From contig CAWBRV010000008.1 in assembly GCA_963791225.1 (NCBI GenBank), forward strand, positions 124,001 to 188,000: a stretch of 64,000 bases of DNA, read 5' to 3'. Under the pieces are notes generated by a model. The model ran no database searches, was not told where the DNA came from, and saw nothing but the letters and a program-made list of their open reading frames with translations. The translations under genes and the position numbers were made by a program. Below are positions 44,911-52,752 of this stretch, piece by piece (positions within the stretch are counted from its first letter, which is position 1; each line of letters starts with the position of its first letter). Source of the DNA: PALSA-612 sp963791225. Its GTDB lineage: Bacteria; Actinomycetota; Thermoleophilia; Gaiellales; Gaiellaceae.

Positions 44911-46322
44911 GCCTCGACCCGGGCGGGCACGTCTGCGAGCGGTAGCGCGAGCGCGAGCACGGCGCCGCGGCCGGTCGCCGGCTCGGCCCAGAGCCGCCCG
45001 CCGTTCGCCTCCACGAAGCCCTTCGCGATCGCGAGGCCGAGGCCGGTGCCCTGCTTCGTCTCGCCGGTCCCGCGCTCGAACGGCTCGAAGATCCGGTCGA
45101 CGTCGCGCCCGTCGAGCCCCGGGCCGTGGTCGGCGACGCGGATGACGACCTCGCCGTCCGCCAGCTCGCTCGTCACCTCGACCGTGTCGGAGGTCGACGA
45201 CGACTCGAGCGCGTTCTCGAGCAGGTTGGCGAGCGCGCGTTCGATCTGGCCGGGGTCGACGCGGAGCGGCGGCAGGTCGTCGGGAAGCGCGAGCCGGACA
45301 CGCGAGCTCGCCGGCCCGACCGCCCCGAGCGCCCTCGCGACCAGTCCGTCGACCGTCCACAGCTCGGGCCGCGGCGACGCAGCGCCCGCCTCGAGGCGAG
45401 AGAGGTCGAGCAGGTTGGAGACGAGACGGCCGAGGCGAGCGGCCTCCTGGCGAATCGACGCGACGAGTTCGGCCCGCTCGTCGGCGGGAAGGTCGCCGGT
45501 GTCCTGGTCGAGCACCTCGCTCGCCGCGCTGATCGCCGTCAGCGGCGAGCGCAGGTCGTGGCCGAGCGTGCGCAGGATCGTGGTCTTGACCGCGTCGCTG
45601 CGGCGCAGGCTCTCGGCCTCCAGTGCCTTCAACGCCAGCCGCTCGCGATCGACTGCAGAGGCGAGCAGCGAGGCGAGCGACGGCAGGACGCGCGCCAGCG
45701 CGGCTGGATCGGGCGACGCCATGCGCTCGAGGACGAGCTGCCCGATGCGTCGCTCGCCGACGACGAGCGGATACGCGACCTCGTCCGGTTGCGGACGCCG
45801 CACCGACTCGAGCTCGATCAACGCCTCGTGCACGCCCAGGACGTCCGCCGCGCGCGACGCGATCCCTCCCAGCTTCGCCTGGACGAAGCCCGGCTCGAGC
45901 AGGAGCGCCGACACGTCCGCGGCGAACGCCGCCTCCCGGCCCCGCTGCTCGGCGTCCTCGGCGCGTCGTCGAGCCCGCACGGCGAGCTTGCCGACGACGA
46001 CGGCGACCGCGAGGTAGACGGCGAGCGCGACCCAGTTCTCCGTCTCGCGGAGCCGCAGCGTGTGTACCGGCTCGAGGAAGAAGAAGTTGAAGGCGAGCAT
46101 GCTCGCCACCGACACCAGCAACGCCACCCAGACGTCGAAGAGCACTGCCGCGGTCAGCACGGCGAGCATGTACAGGACACCGAGGCTGAGCACCGGCGCA
46201 ACGTCGCGCAACCCGAAGATCACGCCCGTCACGGCGACGACGAGCATGGCGCCGACCAGAAGCCCGGCGACCGTCCACGAGACGGGATGCCGTGACCTGA
46301 GGGCTGCGATGCGCTGGCTCAT
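44907..46322 (-). CDS. kdpD: KdpD-like sensor histidine kinase lacking the N-terminal KdpD domain
   Basis: 471 residues. Four membrane helices of the KdpD/DUF4118 type (FNFFFLEPVHTLRL), a GAF-like region (125-240), H-box TLGHDLRSPLTAI, N-box LLENALESS, and G-boxes DHGPGLDGRD and GTGLGLAIAKGF. The cytoplasmic KdpD and Usp domains (about 370 residues) that precede the helices in classical KdpD are absent. Confidence 0.9.
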   Translation of the reverse strand: MSQRIAALRSRHPVSWTVAGLLVGAMLVVAVTGVIFGLRDVAPVLSLGVLYMLAVLTAAVLFDVWVALLVSVASMLAFNFFFLEPVHTLRLRETENWVALAVYLAVAVVVGKLAVRARRRAEDAEQRGREAAFAADVSALLLEPGFVQAKLGGIASRAADVLGVHEALIELESVRRPQPDEVAYPLVVGERRIGQLVLERMASPDPAALARVLPSLASLLASAVDRERLALKALEAESLRRSDAVKTTILRTLGHDLRSPLTAISAASEVLDQDTGDLPADERAELVASIRQEAARLGRLVSNLLDLSRLEAGAASPRPELWTVDGLVARALGAVGPASSRVRLALPDDLPPLRVDPGQIERALANLLENALESSSTSDTVEVTSELADGEVVIRVADHGPGLDGRDVDRIFEPFERGTGETKQGTGLGLAIAKGFVEANGGRLWAEPATGRGAVLALALPLADVPARVEA

Positions 46323-46425
46323 CGACGCTGCTCTCTGCTCAGGATACGACCGCCGGCTTGACGAATAGAGCCATCCGCCTCATTCTTGAGGCCGCTGCGG
46401 CGCTACAGCAACAGAAGGGGGTCTC

Positions 46426-47022
46426 ATGAAGCGCCTGCTGATCGTCCTCGCTGCTGGGGCGGCCGCGTTCGGGATCACGTCGGCTGTCCAGGCCAGCATT
46501 CCCGGCTCAGACAACATCGTCGCAGCCTGCTACCAGTTCAGCCCGTCGAACACGAGCAAGGGCGTCATGCGAGCGATTGACGCGGAGAGCGGTGAGCAGT
46601 GCCGCTTCAACGAGCACAGGATCGACCTCGCGACGCCTGCGTACGTCCAGGACGTCGTGACGTCGACCGTCAACGCGACCTCGTTCATGATCAGCGCCGG
46701 CGGGCCACTTGGCCCGGGAACGCTGACGGCCAACTACTTCTGCGGGACGGGGTACATCGCGACCGATTTCTCCATCGGGGCTACCGATAACACCCTGGCG
46801 TCGAACGCCCTCATCAACACCCTCACGATGTACAACCAGGGAGAGGTGCTCACCGGGACTCCCGACACCTTCGGACGTCTCTTCGCGACGCTCTCGGCCA
46901 ATGTGGGCCTCACGATCCACGGCACGTGCGTGGACGGCCGTGTGTTCGGCCTGCCGGGACCGTTCGCAACCATCGCCCACGCGGAGACGCAGGCGAACGT
47001 CACGGTCAAGCTCGCGAAGTAG
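46426..47022 (+). CDS. Secreted protein with cysteine motif, unknown
   Basis: 198 residues with a signal peptide (KRLLIVLAAGAAAFGITSAVQA). The mature N-terminus IPGSDNIVAACYQFSPSN ... IDAESGEQCRFNEHRI has spaced cysteines, a pattern I recall in other high-GC secreted proteins. Middle part is strand-rich. AGGGG Shine-Dalgarno 6 nt upstream of ATG, in contrast to the leaderless genes around it. Confidence 0.7.
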   Translation: MKRLLIVLAAGAAAFGITSAVQASIPGSDNIVAACYQFSPSNTSKGVMRAIDAESGEQCRFNEHRIDLATPAYVQDVVTSTVNATSFMISAGGPLGPGTLTANYFCGTGYIATDFSIGATDNTLASNALINTLTMYNQGEVLTGTPDTFGRLFATLSANVGLTIHGTCVDGRVFGLPGPFATIAHAETQANVTVKLAK

Positions 47023-47044
47023 CTTCCTGGTCTGCGAGCACTGT

Positions 47045-47072
47045 CGAGCGGCCGGGGAGACCCGGCCGCTCG
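47045..47072. terminator. Bidirectional terminator
   Basis: CGAGCGGCCGGG and CCCGGCCGCTCG, a perfect 12-bp stem with GAGA loop, between a plus-strand and a minus-strand gene. Confidence 0.8.
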
Positions 47073-47074
47073 TC

Positions 47075-47866
47075 TCAGCGGGACTTGAAGGACGACGGGA
47101 GCGGCGGTAGCTCGGTCGCTCCCGACGCGGCGAGCTTCCGGCGCCGGCGGCGCGACCTGACGAAGAGCACGAGCCCGAGCGTCAGCGGCACGACGATGAC
47201 GAGGGACAGGATGCCGACGATCGGGATGAGCCACGAACTGCCGAGGCGCGGTTTGGTCGACGACGATTTCGATCCGGTGCTCGGCGCCCCGAAGTCGGCC
47301 GGGCCGACCTCGTGCTGGGAGCCCCGGACCGGGTGGTTGATCGCGACCGTATAGATCCGGTTGATCAGCCAGCGCGAGTCCCGGCGGATCGCCTGGACCG
47401 AGAACGTGTAGTCGCCGAGGTTTCTGCCCTTCTGCGGATGCACGAGCAGGCTGAACGTCACCTGGTTCCGCTCGACGTCCACGGTCGGCCAGCCGGTGAA
47501 CGTCTTCTCCTTGACGGGGAAGTAGGGCACGGGCGAGTTGCCCTTCTTCCACGCCGCGAGCGACGACGACGCCTTCAGTTCGGGGCCGGCGAGCGCCCAC
47601 GCCTGGTCCGCGTTTCGGCGGGCAACGGCCGCGGGAATGAACTTCGCCAGCACGGCGTCGATCGCGCGCCGATCACCGGCCTTCAGGGGCACATTCCCCG
47701 CGGCCACCGTCTGGGCCGGCCCTTCGGCTCCGGTCGGATTGGGGTTCTCCTTCTTCGGGCTCGGTATCGCGAAGATCACGCCGACGGCAATCCCCGCTGC
47801 CACGACGAGACCACCGAGCCATGCGAGCCGGCGGCGCATGCGCGGGGACTCTGTCCACCTGGACAC
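47075..47866 (-). CDS. Two-helix anchored protein, unknown
   Basis: 263 residues. An N-terminal helix (about 13-33), a 150-residue extracellular domain (VLAKFIPAAVARRNADQAWA; FPVKEKTFTGWPTVDVERNQ) and a C-terminal helix (about 210-235) with a strongly basic end. Looks like a NTF2-like domain held between two anchors. GTG start has TACTTT 6 nt upstream. Divergent from the CGNR gene with only 46 bp between. Confidence 0.75.
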   Translation of the reverse strand: MSRWTESPRMRRRLAWLGGLVVAAGIAVGVIFAIPSPKKENPNPTGAEGPAQTVAAGNVPLKAGDRRAIDAVLAKFIPAAVARRNADQAWALAGPELKASSSLAAWKKGNSPVPYFPVKEKTFTGWPTVDVERNQVTFSLLVHPQKGRNLGDYTFSVQAIRRDSRWLINRIYTVAINHPVRGSQHEVGPADFGAPSTGSKSSSTKPRLGSSWLIPIVGILSLVIVVPLTLGLVLFVRSRRRRRKLAASGATELPPLPSSFKSR

Positions 47867-47872
47867 GACTCG

Positions 47873-47878
47873 AAAGTA
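47873..47878 (-). promoter_or_regulatory. -10 box of leaderless mRNA (anchored protein)
   Basis: TACTTT on the minus strand, 6 nt before GTG 47866. Confidence 0.5.
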
Positions 47879-47899
47879 GCACAGCAGAGTCAAAGTCGT

Positions 47900-47905
47900 T
47901 ACGCT
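47900..47905 (+). promoter_or_regulatory. -10 box of leaderless CGNR mRNA
   Basis: TACGCT, 7 nt before ATG 47913. Confidence 0.5.
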
Positions 47906-47912
47906 TCTGTCG

Positions 47913-48494
47913 ATGTTGCCCGACCCCGGTGGTCGTGCCCAGGCGCCCGAGCCGTTGCGCGCCGTTCAGCTGTTCGTCAACACGCTCGACAGCGAGAACG
48001 AGATCGAGGAGCTGACGACCGTCGAGGAGCTCCGGGAGGTGCTCGTCCAGGCCGGTGTCCTCGACCCGGGCGAGCAGCTCGCTCCGCGTGATCTCGAACC
48101 GGCGCTCGCCGTGCGGGAGGCACTCCGGTCGCTCCTGCTCGCCAACAACGGCGTGCCCGCGGAGGCATCGACGCTCACGCCGCTCGGGCAAGCGGCGGCT
48201 GCGGCCCGCCTCACTCTCGCGGTCGCGGAGGGCTCGTCCACGAGGCTCGTGCCGACGGCGACCGGGATCGACGGTGCGCTCGGCCGCCTGCTCGTGATCG
48301 TCCACGAAGCGTCGCTCGACGGCAGCCTGCAGCGCCTGAAGGCGTGTTGCCGCGACGTCTGCCTGTGGGTGTTCTACGACCGTTCGCGGAACGTCTCGAG
48401 CAAGTGGTGCGCAACCTCGGTCTGCGGGAACCGGACGAACACGAAGGCCTATCGCAACCGGAAGCGCGGGGGAAACAGCCGGTTTCCCCCGTGA
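47913..48494 (+). CDS. ABATE/CGNR zinc-finger regulator, C-terminus altered by element B
   Basis: 193 residues. Stress-induced transcription regulator family: N-terminal ABATE domain (VQLFVNTLDSENEIEELTTV) and C-terminal zinc finger with RLKACCRDVCLWVFYD and the CGNR motif itself. The last eight or so residues (GGNSRFPP) and the stop codon are encoded by the start of inverted-repeat element B, which replaced the original 3' end. Confidence 0.88.
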   Translation: MLPDPGGRAQAPEPLRAVQLFVNTLDSENEIEELTTVEELREVLVQAGVLDPGEQLAPRDLEPALAVREALRSLLLANNGVPAEASTLTPLGQAAAAARLTLAVAEGSSTRLVPTATGIDGALGRLLVIVHEASLDGSLQRLKACCRDVCLWVFYDRSRNVSSKWCATSVCGNRTNTKAYRNRKRGGNSRFPP

Positions 48495-48797
48495 GCCCCC
48501 TTCCCTTCGTGGTCGGCAACACGGCCGTTTGAGCTACGCCCGGGCGAAGCCCGGACTTCGCGGCGGCTCCTTTGCGAACCGACCGTCCGTTCAAGGAGTC
48601 GCCAGCCGGCACCGTCGATCGGACTTTGCCCAGAGAGTGATTCGAACCTCCTCGGGCACTTCAAAGGTCTCACCTCGCCATGCGCCACGAACACGCTGCG
48701 AAGCCCGGGCTTTGCCCGGGCGTAGCTCGAGCCGCGGGAAACGCGCCGCGATGGGGAAGGGGGGCCACGGGGGAAACCGGCTGTTTCCCCCGTGCTC
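48466..48797. mobile_element. MITE-like inverted-repeat element, copy B (~332 bp)
   Basis: Same organisation as copy A: left module 48466-48565, unique 128-bp centre, right module 48694-48797 inverted. The modules carry the GGGGGAAAC/GTTTCCCCC hairpin, GCCCCCTTCCC, GAGCTACGCCCGGG and CTTCGC. The centres of A and B are not obviously alike. No exact target duplication is visible here, so this insertion is older or was formed differently. It lies between two convergent genes. Confidence 0.8.
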
Positions 48798-49770
48798 AGA
48801 ACCAGCCGCGGCGGCGGAACATGGAGAGCATCGCCACGACGGCGACGAACTCCAGCCCGAGGCCGAGGACGAAGAACGCCTCCCACGAGCCGATGTGGCG
48901 GACCATCCAGCCGAAGTTCTGGCCGAAGAAGCCGGTGATCCACGCGAGCGGCAGGAAGATGGTCGCGATCACGGTCAGCGCCTTCATCACGCCGTTCAGC
49001 CGGTTCGACACTGTTGACAGGTACACGTCCATCGCACCCGTGAGCAGGTCGCGGTAGCTGTCGATCAGGTCGCTGATGCGGATCAGGTGGTCGTAGACAT
49101 CACGGAAGTAGCGCTCGTCCTCGGGCACGAAGCCGGGCAGCCCGCCGATGCCGCCCGAGAGACGCGCGAACGTGTCGCGTTGCGGCGAGACCGCCTTGCG
49201 CAGGCCGACGAGGAGACGCTTCATCCCGAAGATCTCCTGGAGCTGCTCGTCGTTCGCCCGCGTAAAGATCGCGTTCTCGAGCTCGTCGATGCGGTCGTCG
49301 AAGTCGGCCAGGATCGGGAAGAAGCTGTCGACGAGCGAGTCGATCAGACGGTAGAGGAGGAGCGACGGGCGCTCAGGAAGCCCCTTTCGCTTCTCGGAGC
49401 GCTCGCGGAACTCCGAGAATGCCGGGCAGTCGTCGCGGTGCACCGTGACGAGACAGCGCTCCGAGTAGAAGCAGTGCACCTCGACGAGCCGGTCGGCGTC
49501 GGGTACGGCACCGTAGACCACGATGAACACGAAGTCGTCGTACTCGTCGAGCTTGGCGCGCTGCCCGAAGTTCTCCGAGTCCTCGACGGCGAGAGGATGG
49601 AAGCGGAAGACGTCCGTCAGGATCTCGAAGTCGGCCGCGTCCGGCTGGTCGAGGTCGAGCCAGAAGAACTCGTCCTCGGCGAGCAGCTTCTCGACCGTCT
49701 CCCGGCTGAAGTGGACCTCGCTCGACCCGTGGTGGCGAACGACGCGGCAGGTCACGGGCGTCCCCTCCAC
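48796..49770 (-). CDS. corA: CorA-family divalent cation transporter (GQN variant)
   Basis: 324 residues. Soluble N-terminal domain with LAVEDSENFGQRAKLDEY and a long stalk helix; two C-terminal membrane helices. The pore signature reads GFFGQNFGWM, with Gln in place of Met in the usual GMN. Ion choice (Mg, Co, Zn) cannot be told. GTG start 7 nt after TACGAT. The TGA stop is completed by element B. Confidence 0.9.
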   Translation of the reverse strand: MEGTPVTCRVVRHHGSSEVHFSRETVEKLLAEDEFFWLDLDQPDAADFEILTDVFRFHPLAVEDSENFGQRAKLDEYDDFVFIVVYGAVPDADRLVEVHCFYSERCLVTVHRDDCPAFSEFRERSEKRKGLPERPSLLLYRLIDSLVDSFFPILADFDDRIDELENAIFTRANDEQLQEIFGMKRLLVGLRKAVSPQRDTFARLSGGIGGLPGFVPEDERYFRDVYDHLIRISDLIDSYRDLLTGAMDVYLSTVSNRLNGVMKALTVIATIFLPLAWITGFFGQNFGWMVRHIGSWEAFFVLGLGLEFVAVVAMLSMFRRRGWF

Positions 49771-49777
49771 CCGCCTG

Positions 49778-49783
49778 ATCGTA
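49778..49783 (-). promoter_or_regulatory. -10 box of leaderless corA mRNA
   Basis: TACGAT on the minus strand, 7 nt before GTG 49770. Confidence 0.5.
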
Positions 49784-49829
49784 CTCCGGGTCTCAGACCG
49801 CAAGGGATCGCGCTAGTCTCGGCGGGCCG

Positions 49830-50138
49830 ATGCTCGGACGACACGGACGTCGGGAGCGCGCATACGCCGGCTTTCTCGAGGCGGCTTGCGAGTTGAGCGC
49901 GGCCTCGACGGCCTTGCGAGCCGGCCTGTCGAGTCCCCGGCGGATCGCTCTGGCCGCCGCCGTCCTCAGGCTCGGCGAGGTTGACCGCTCCGTGGCCTGC
50001 GCGCTCGTGAGCCCCGAGCGGCGGCGACTCGAGCGGGCCACGGCCGGGCTCGACGTGGCACGGGCACAGCTCGTCGACGCGGGCCACGAGGCGGCGTTCG
50101 ACGCGGCCCGGCGGCGCTCGATCTCGCTGACCGGGTGA
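49830..50138 (+). CDS. Small Ala/Arg-rich protein, unknown
   Basis: 102 residues, predicted all-helical, with codon third positions mostly G or C as in real genes. TAGTCT lies 10 nt before ATG. No family recognised, and both flanking genes run the other way. Confidence 0.5.
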   Translation: MLGRHGRRERAYAGFLEAACELSAASTALRAGLSSPRRIALAAAVLRLGEVDRSVACALVSPERRRLERATAGLDVARAQLVDAGHEAAFDAARRRSISLTG

Positions 50139-50170
50139 GAGCGGGGGACTGGGCCACGCTCGCCGGCTGA

Positions 50171-51100
50171 TCAGGACGCGCGCCTGGCGCGTCTCGCGCG
50201 CTTGACCGCGTACATCTCGCGGTCGGCGGCGGCGAGGACGTCGGCGGCCGAGCGGTCGCCCGCCTCGACGGCCGCGACGCCGACGCTGGCGCCGCCGCCG
50301 AGCCCGGGCGGCCACACGGCCGAAACGGCAGCCGCGACCTTCTCGGCCACGCGGCCGGCCTGCGCCGACGTCGTGCCCGGGAGCAAGACGGCGAACTCGT
50401 CGCCGCCGATCCGCGCGACCGTGTCCGTGTAGCGGACGCTCCCTTCGAGCCCGCGGGCGATCGCGCGCAGGAGCTCGTCCCCGGCCGCGTGACCGCGCGA
50501 GTCGTTGACCGCCTTGAAGGCGTCGAGGTCCACGTACAGGAGAGACGCGGCGCGATCGTCGCGACGCCGTCCCTCACCGAGAACGCGCTCGAGCTCCTCG
50601 ACGAGCCGCTCGCGGTTCCAGAGCCCCGTCAGCCCGTCGCGGCTCGCCCACTGCTTGAGCCGGTGCTCGCGGGTCTTGCGATCGGTGATGTCCTGGGCGA
50701 CGAGCATGCCGGCCACCACTGCGCCGGCCCGGTTGCGCACCGGCACCACGCGGTGCAGGTGGTCGCGGTCGCCGTGAGGCAGCTCGAACGCCGATTCGCT
50801 CCCCTCGAGCGCGGCGCGGTACGCGGGCTCGAGCACGGTCCAGGTCTCCTCGGGGAACAGCTCGCGAACCGTCGTTCCCTCGCTCTCACGGGCGGAGAGC
50901 CCAATCGCCCGCAGGCCTCGCCCGGCCGCGAACGTGTGACGCAGACGCCGGTCGAAGAGGAGCAGCGCGCCGTTCGGGAACGACTCCGCGGCGAGCCGGG
51001 AGTGCCGGTCGCGACGGGAGGCGCGCCGGCCGGATCGGAGCCTGCCGATCGCGATTCCGGCGCTCAGCGCGCCGAGCGCGGTGAGCACGAGGACGATCAC
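50171..51100 (-). CDS. Diguanylate cyclase with PAS and GGDEF domains
   Basis: 309 residues from GTG: N-terminal membrane helix (1-20), PAS sensor (38-145), GGDEF domain from 152. The catalytic GGDEF is intact at 232-236, and the RxxD product-inhibition site RYTD (223-226) precedes it at the correct five-residue distance. It makes c-di-GMP; the MshEN protein at 40359 is a candidate receptor. Confidence 0.93.
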   Translation of the reverse strand: MIVLVLTALGALSAGIAIGRLRSGRRASRRDRHSRLAAESFPNGALLLFDRRLRHTFAAGRGLRAIGLSARESEGTTVRELFPEETWTVLEPAYRAALEGSESAFELPHGDRDHLHRVVPVRNRAGAVVAGMLVAQDITDRKTREHRLKQWASRDGLTGLWNRERLVEELERVLGEGRRRDDRAASLLYVDLDAFKAVNDSRGHAAGDELLRAIARGLEGSVRYTDTVARIGGDEFAVLLPGTTSAQAGRVAEKVAAAVSAVWPPGLGGGASVGVAAVEAGDRSAADVLAAADREMYAVKRARRARRAS

Positions 51101-51170
51101 TCAGACTGCTTGTAGCTGTGAGGACGGACGGGGCTCAAGTTTTCCCGGCAAATGACGATGAGAGCGTGCG

Positions 51171-51398
51171 GTGGACGGGACAGGCGAACACGAGCTGGTT
51201 GCAATCGCGGCCGAGCTCGAGCGCTACTGGGCTGACCAGTGGCGTCGCGCAAAGGAGATCTGCGATCTCCTCGAGCGCCGTCTCGCCGGCCGACCGCTCG
51301 CGCCGAGACCGGAGCTCCGGCTCGTCGATCCGTCGGCCTCCCCCGCCGCCGGTGCACCCGAGTCGTCGCGACCCGATCTCAAGCTCGTCGACATCTAG
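51171..51398 (+). CDS. Small hypothetical protein
   Basis: 75 residues from GTG: a helical N-terminal half (ELVAIAAELERYWADQWRRA) and a Pro-rich tail ending LKLVDI. Codon use is gene-like. Function unknown. Confidence 0.45.
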   Translation: MDGTGEHELVAIAAELERYWADQWRRAKEICDLLERRLAGRPLAPRPELRLVDPSASPAAGAPESSRPDLKLVDI

Positions 51399-51475
51399 AC
51401 GAGCGCAAAGAAAAGCTCGCAAAGAGCACCCGGCGCCGTTGTTGCCGTCCGGGTCGGGGCGTTATGCTCGGTCCG

Positions 51476-51706
51476 TTGTCAGTGATCAGCGGATCCACAT
51501 CGCAACGGGGCGGCAAACGTCTGCTCTGGGACTGCGAGACGATCGGCCTCGCGCTCGATAGCGATCGCCCGTCGGCCCGCGGCCGCCTCGACGCAGAGCT
51601 CGGCGAGGAGCTCACACAGCTGCTGCTGGTGACGCTCAGGGAAGCCGAGCCGTCGACGCCGCACGAGGAACGCCTGCGCCGCGAGGTGTACGGCGATGCC
51701 GCCTGA
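51476..51706 (+). CDS. Small hypothetical protein
   Basis: 76 residues from TTG, which follows TATGCT by 7 nt (ATG 51464 is an alternative but overlaps that box). Contains RGRLDAELGEELTQLLLVTL and a charged end. Function unknown. Confidence 0.45.
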   Translation: MSVISGSTSQRGGKRLLWDCETIGLALDSDRPSARGRLDAELGEELTQLLLVTLREAEPSTPHEERLRREVYGDAA

Positions 51707-51780
51707 CCGCGTAGCTGTCTGACCGTGTCTGGCCTGACCGGCCCTTGAAGCCCGGTCCGTAACCGGCAAGACTGCGGAGC

Positions 51781-52122
51781 ATGGACTCCGTGCGTCGAAT
51801 TCTGATCATCCTCGCGAGCCTCGTCGCCGCATTGGCGATCACATCGGCGGCTGCGGCGTCGATCCGCGTCGCGGGCTTCACCGGACACGTGGCGGCCGGG
51901 GACTACGCCTCGATCACCGTCAAGGTCTCGCCGCGGGCGCACTGCGCGATCACCGTGGTCTACGACACGGTCGTCTCTCACGCCAGAGGCCTGGGTGCGA
52001 AGACGGGCTCGAGCATCACCTGGCAATGGCGGGTCGGAACGAGCACCCATGCAGGGCGCTGGCCCGTGACCGTCGACTGCGGCAAGAGCGGGAGGCTGAC
52101 TCGGACCCTCGTCGTGCGGTGA
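51781..52122 (+). CDS. Small secreted protein
   Basis: 113 residues with a signal peptide (RRILIILASLVAALAITSA). Mature part is strand-rich with two cysteines (AHCAITVVYD ... VTVDCGKSG), like an Ig-type fold. Stop overlaps the nuclease start by GTGA, so both are exported and co-translated. Confidence 0.7.
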   Translation: MDSVRRILIILASLVAALAITSAAAASIRVAGFTGHVAAGDYASITVKVSPRAHCAITVVYDTVVSHARGLGAKTGSSITWQWRVGTSTHAGRWPVTVDCGKSGRLTRTLVVR

Positions 52123-52631
52123 AACGGGCGGCCGCCCTCCTCGCGCTTGCGCTGGCCTTCGTGCCGGCCGGGCTCTCGGCGCCTCCCTCCTACCGGATCT
52201 CGCGGGTGATCGACGGGGACACGGTCGAGCTCGCGAACGGCGTCCGTGTTCGGCTCGTCCAGATCGACACGCCGGAGGTCTACGGCGCGCCCGAGTGCTA
52301 CGGCCACGCCGCCTCGGCGGTCACGAAGCGCCTGCTGCCGCCGGGCACGCGGGTCGAGCTGTTCGCCGAGCCCGCGACCGATCTGGTCGATCAGTACGGA
52401 CGCTGGCTCCGCTACGTCGTCAGGGTGAAGGACGGACTCGACGTGAACGTGCGACTCGTCGCGGTCGGTGCGGCTGCGCCGTACTTCTACGGGGGACGGC
52501 ACGGGCGCTACGCCACGCTTCTCGACACGCTCGCGAGGCAAGCGCGAAAGCACCGCCTCGGCCTCTGGGGCGCATGCCCACGCACTCGGTACCGGCCCGA
52601 CGACAAGGTGGAGACGGGGCCCGGTCACTGA
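52119..52631 (+). CDS. Secreted thermonuclease (SNase-like)
   Basis: 170 residues from GTG: signal peptide (KRAAALLALALAFVPAG), then an OB-fold nuclease with RVIDGDTVELANG, VRLVQIDTPEVYG (catalytic Arg, Asp and Glu) and DQYGRWLRYV (second catalytic Arg). Cuts DNA or RNA outside the cell, calcium-dependent in the family. After the stop another frame continues for about 20 gene-like codons (to 52686), possibly a lost C-terminal extension. Confidence 0.9.
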   Translation: MKRAAALLALALAFVPAGLSAPPSYRISRVIDGDTVELANGVRVRLVQIDTPEVYGAPECYGHAASAVTKRLLPPGTRVELFAEPATDLVDQYGRWLRYVVRVKDGLDVNVRLVAVGAAAPYFYGGRHGRYATLLDTLARQARKHRLGLWGACPRTRYRPDDKVETGPGH

Positions 52632-52752
52632 GTTCTGCTTCCGCGACGAGGACGACAAGCCGCTCCTCGTCGTCGAGATGCCCTGATTCGTCCCTCGATC
52701 GGATGACCCTCCACGAGGGTTTGCGCCTGCCGATCACTCGGGCGAGGCTGTC

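Noticed and set aside
48627..48655. GGTTCGAATC on the minus strand, like a tRNA T-arm, in the centre of element B
   Set aside because: The T-stem pairs poorly and no matching acceptor, D or anticodon arm lies at the right distance; at most a decayed fragment.
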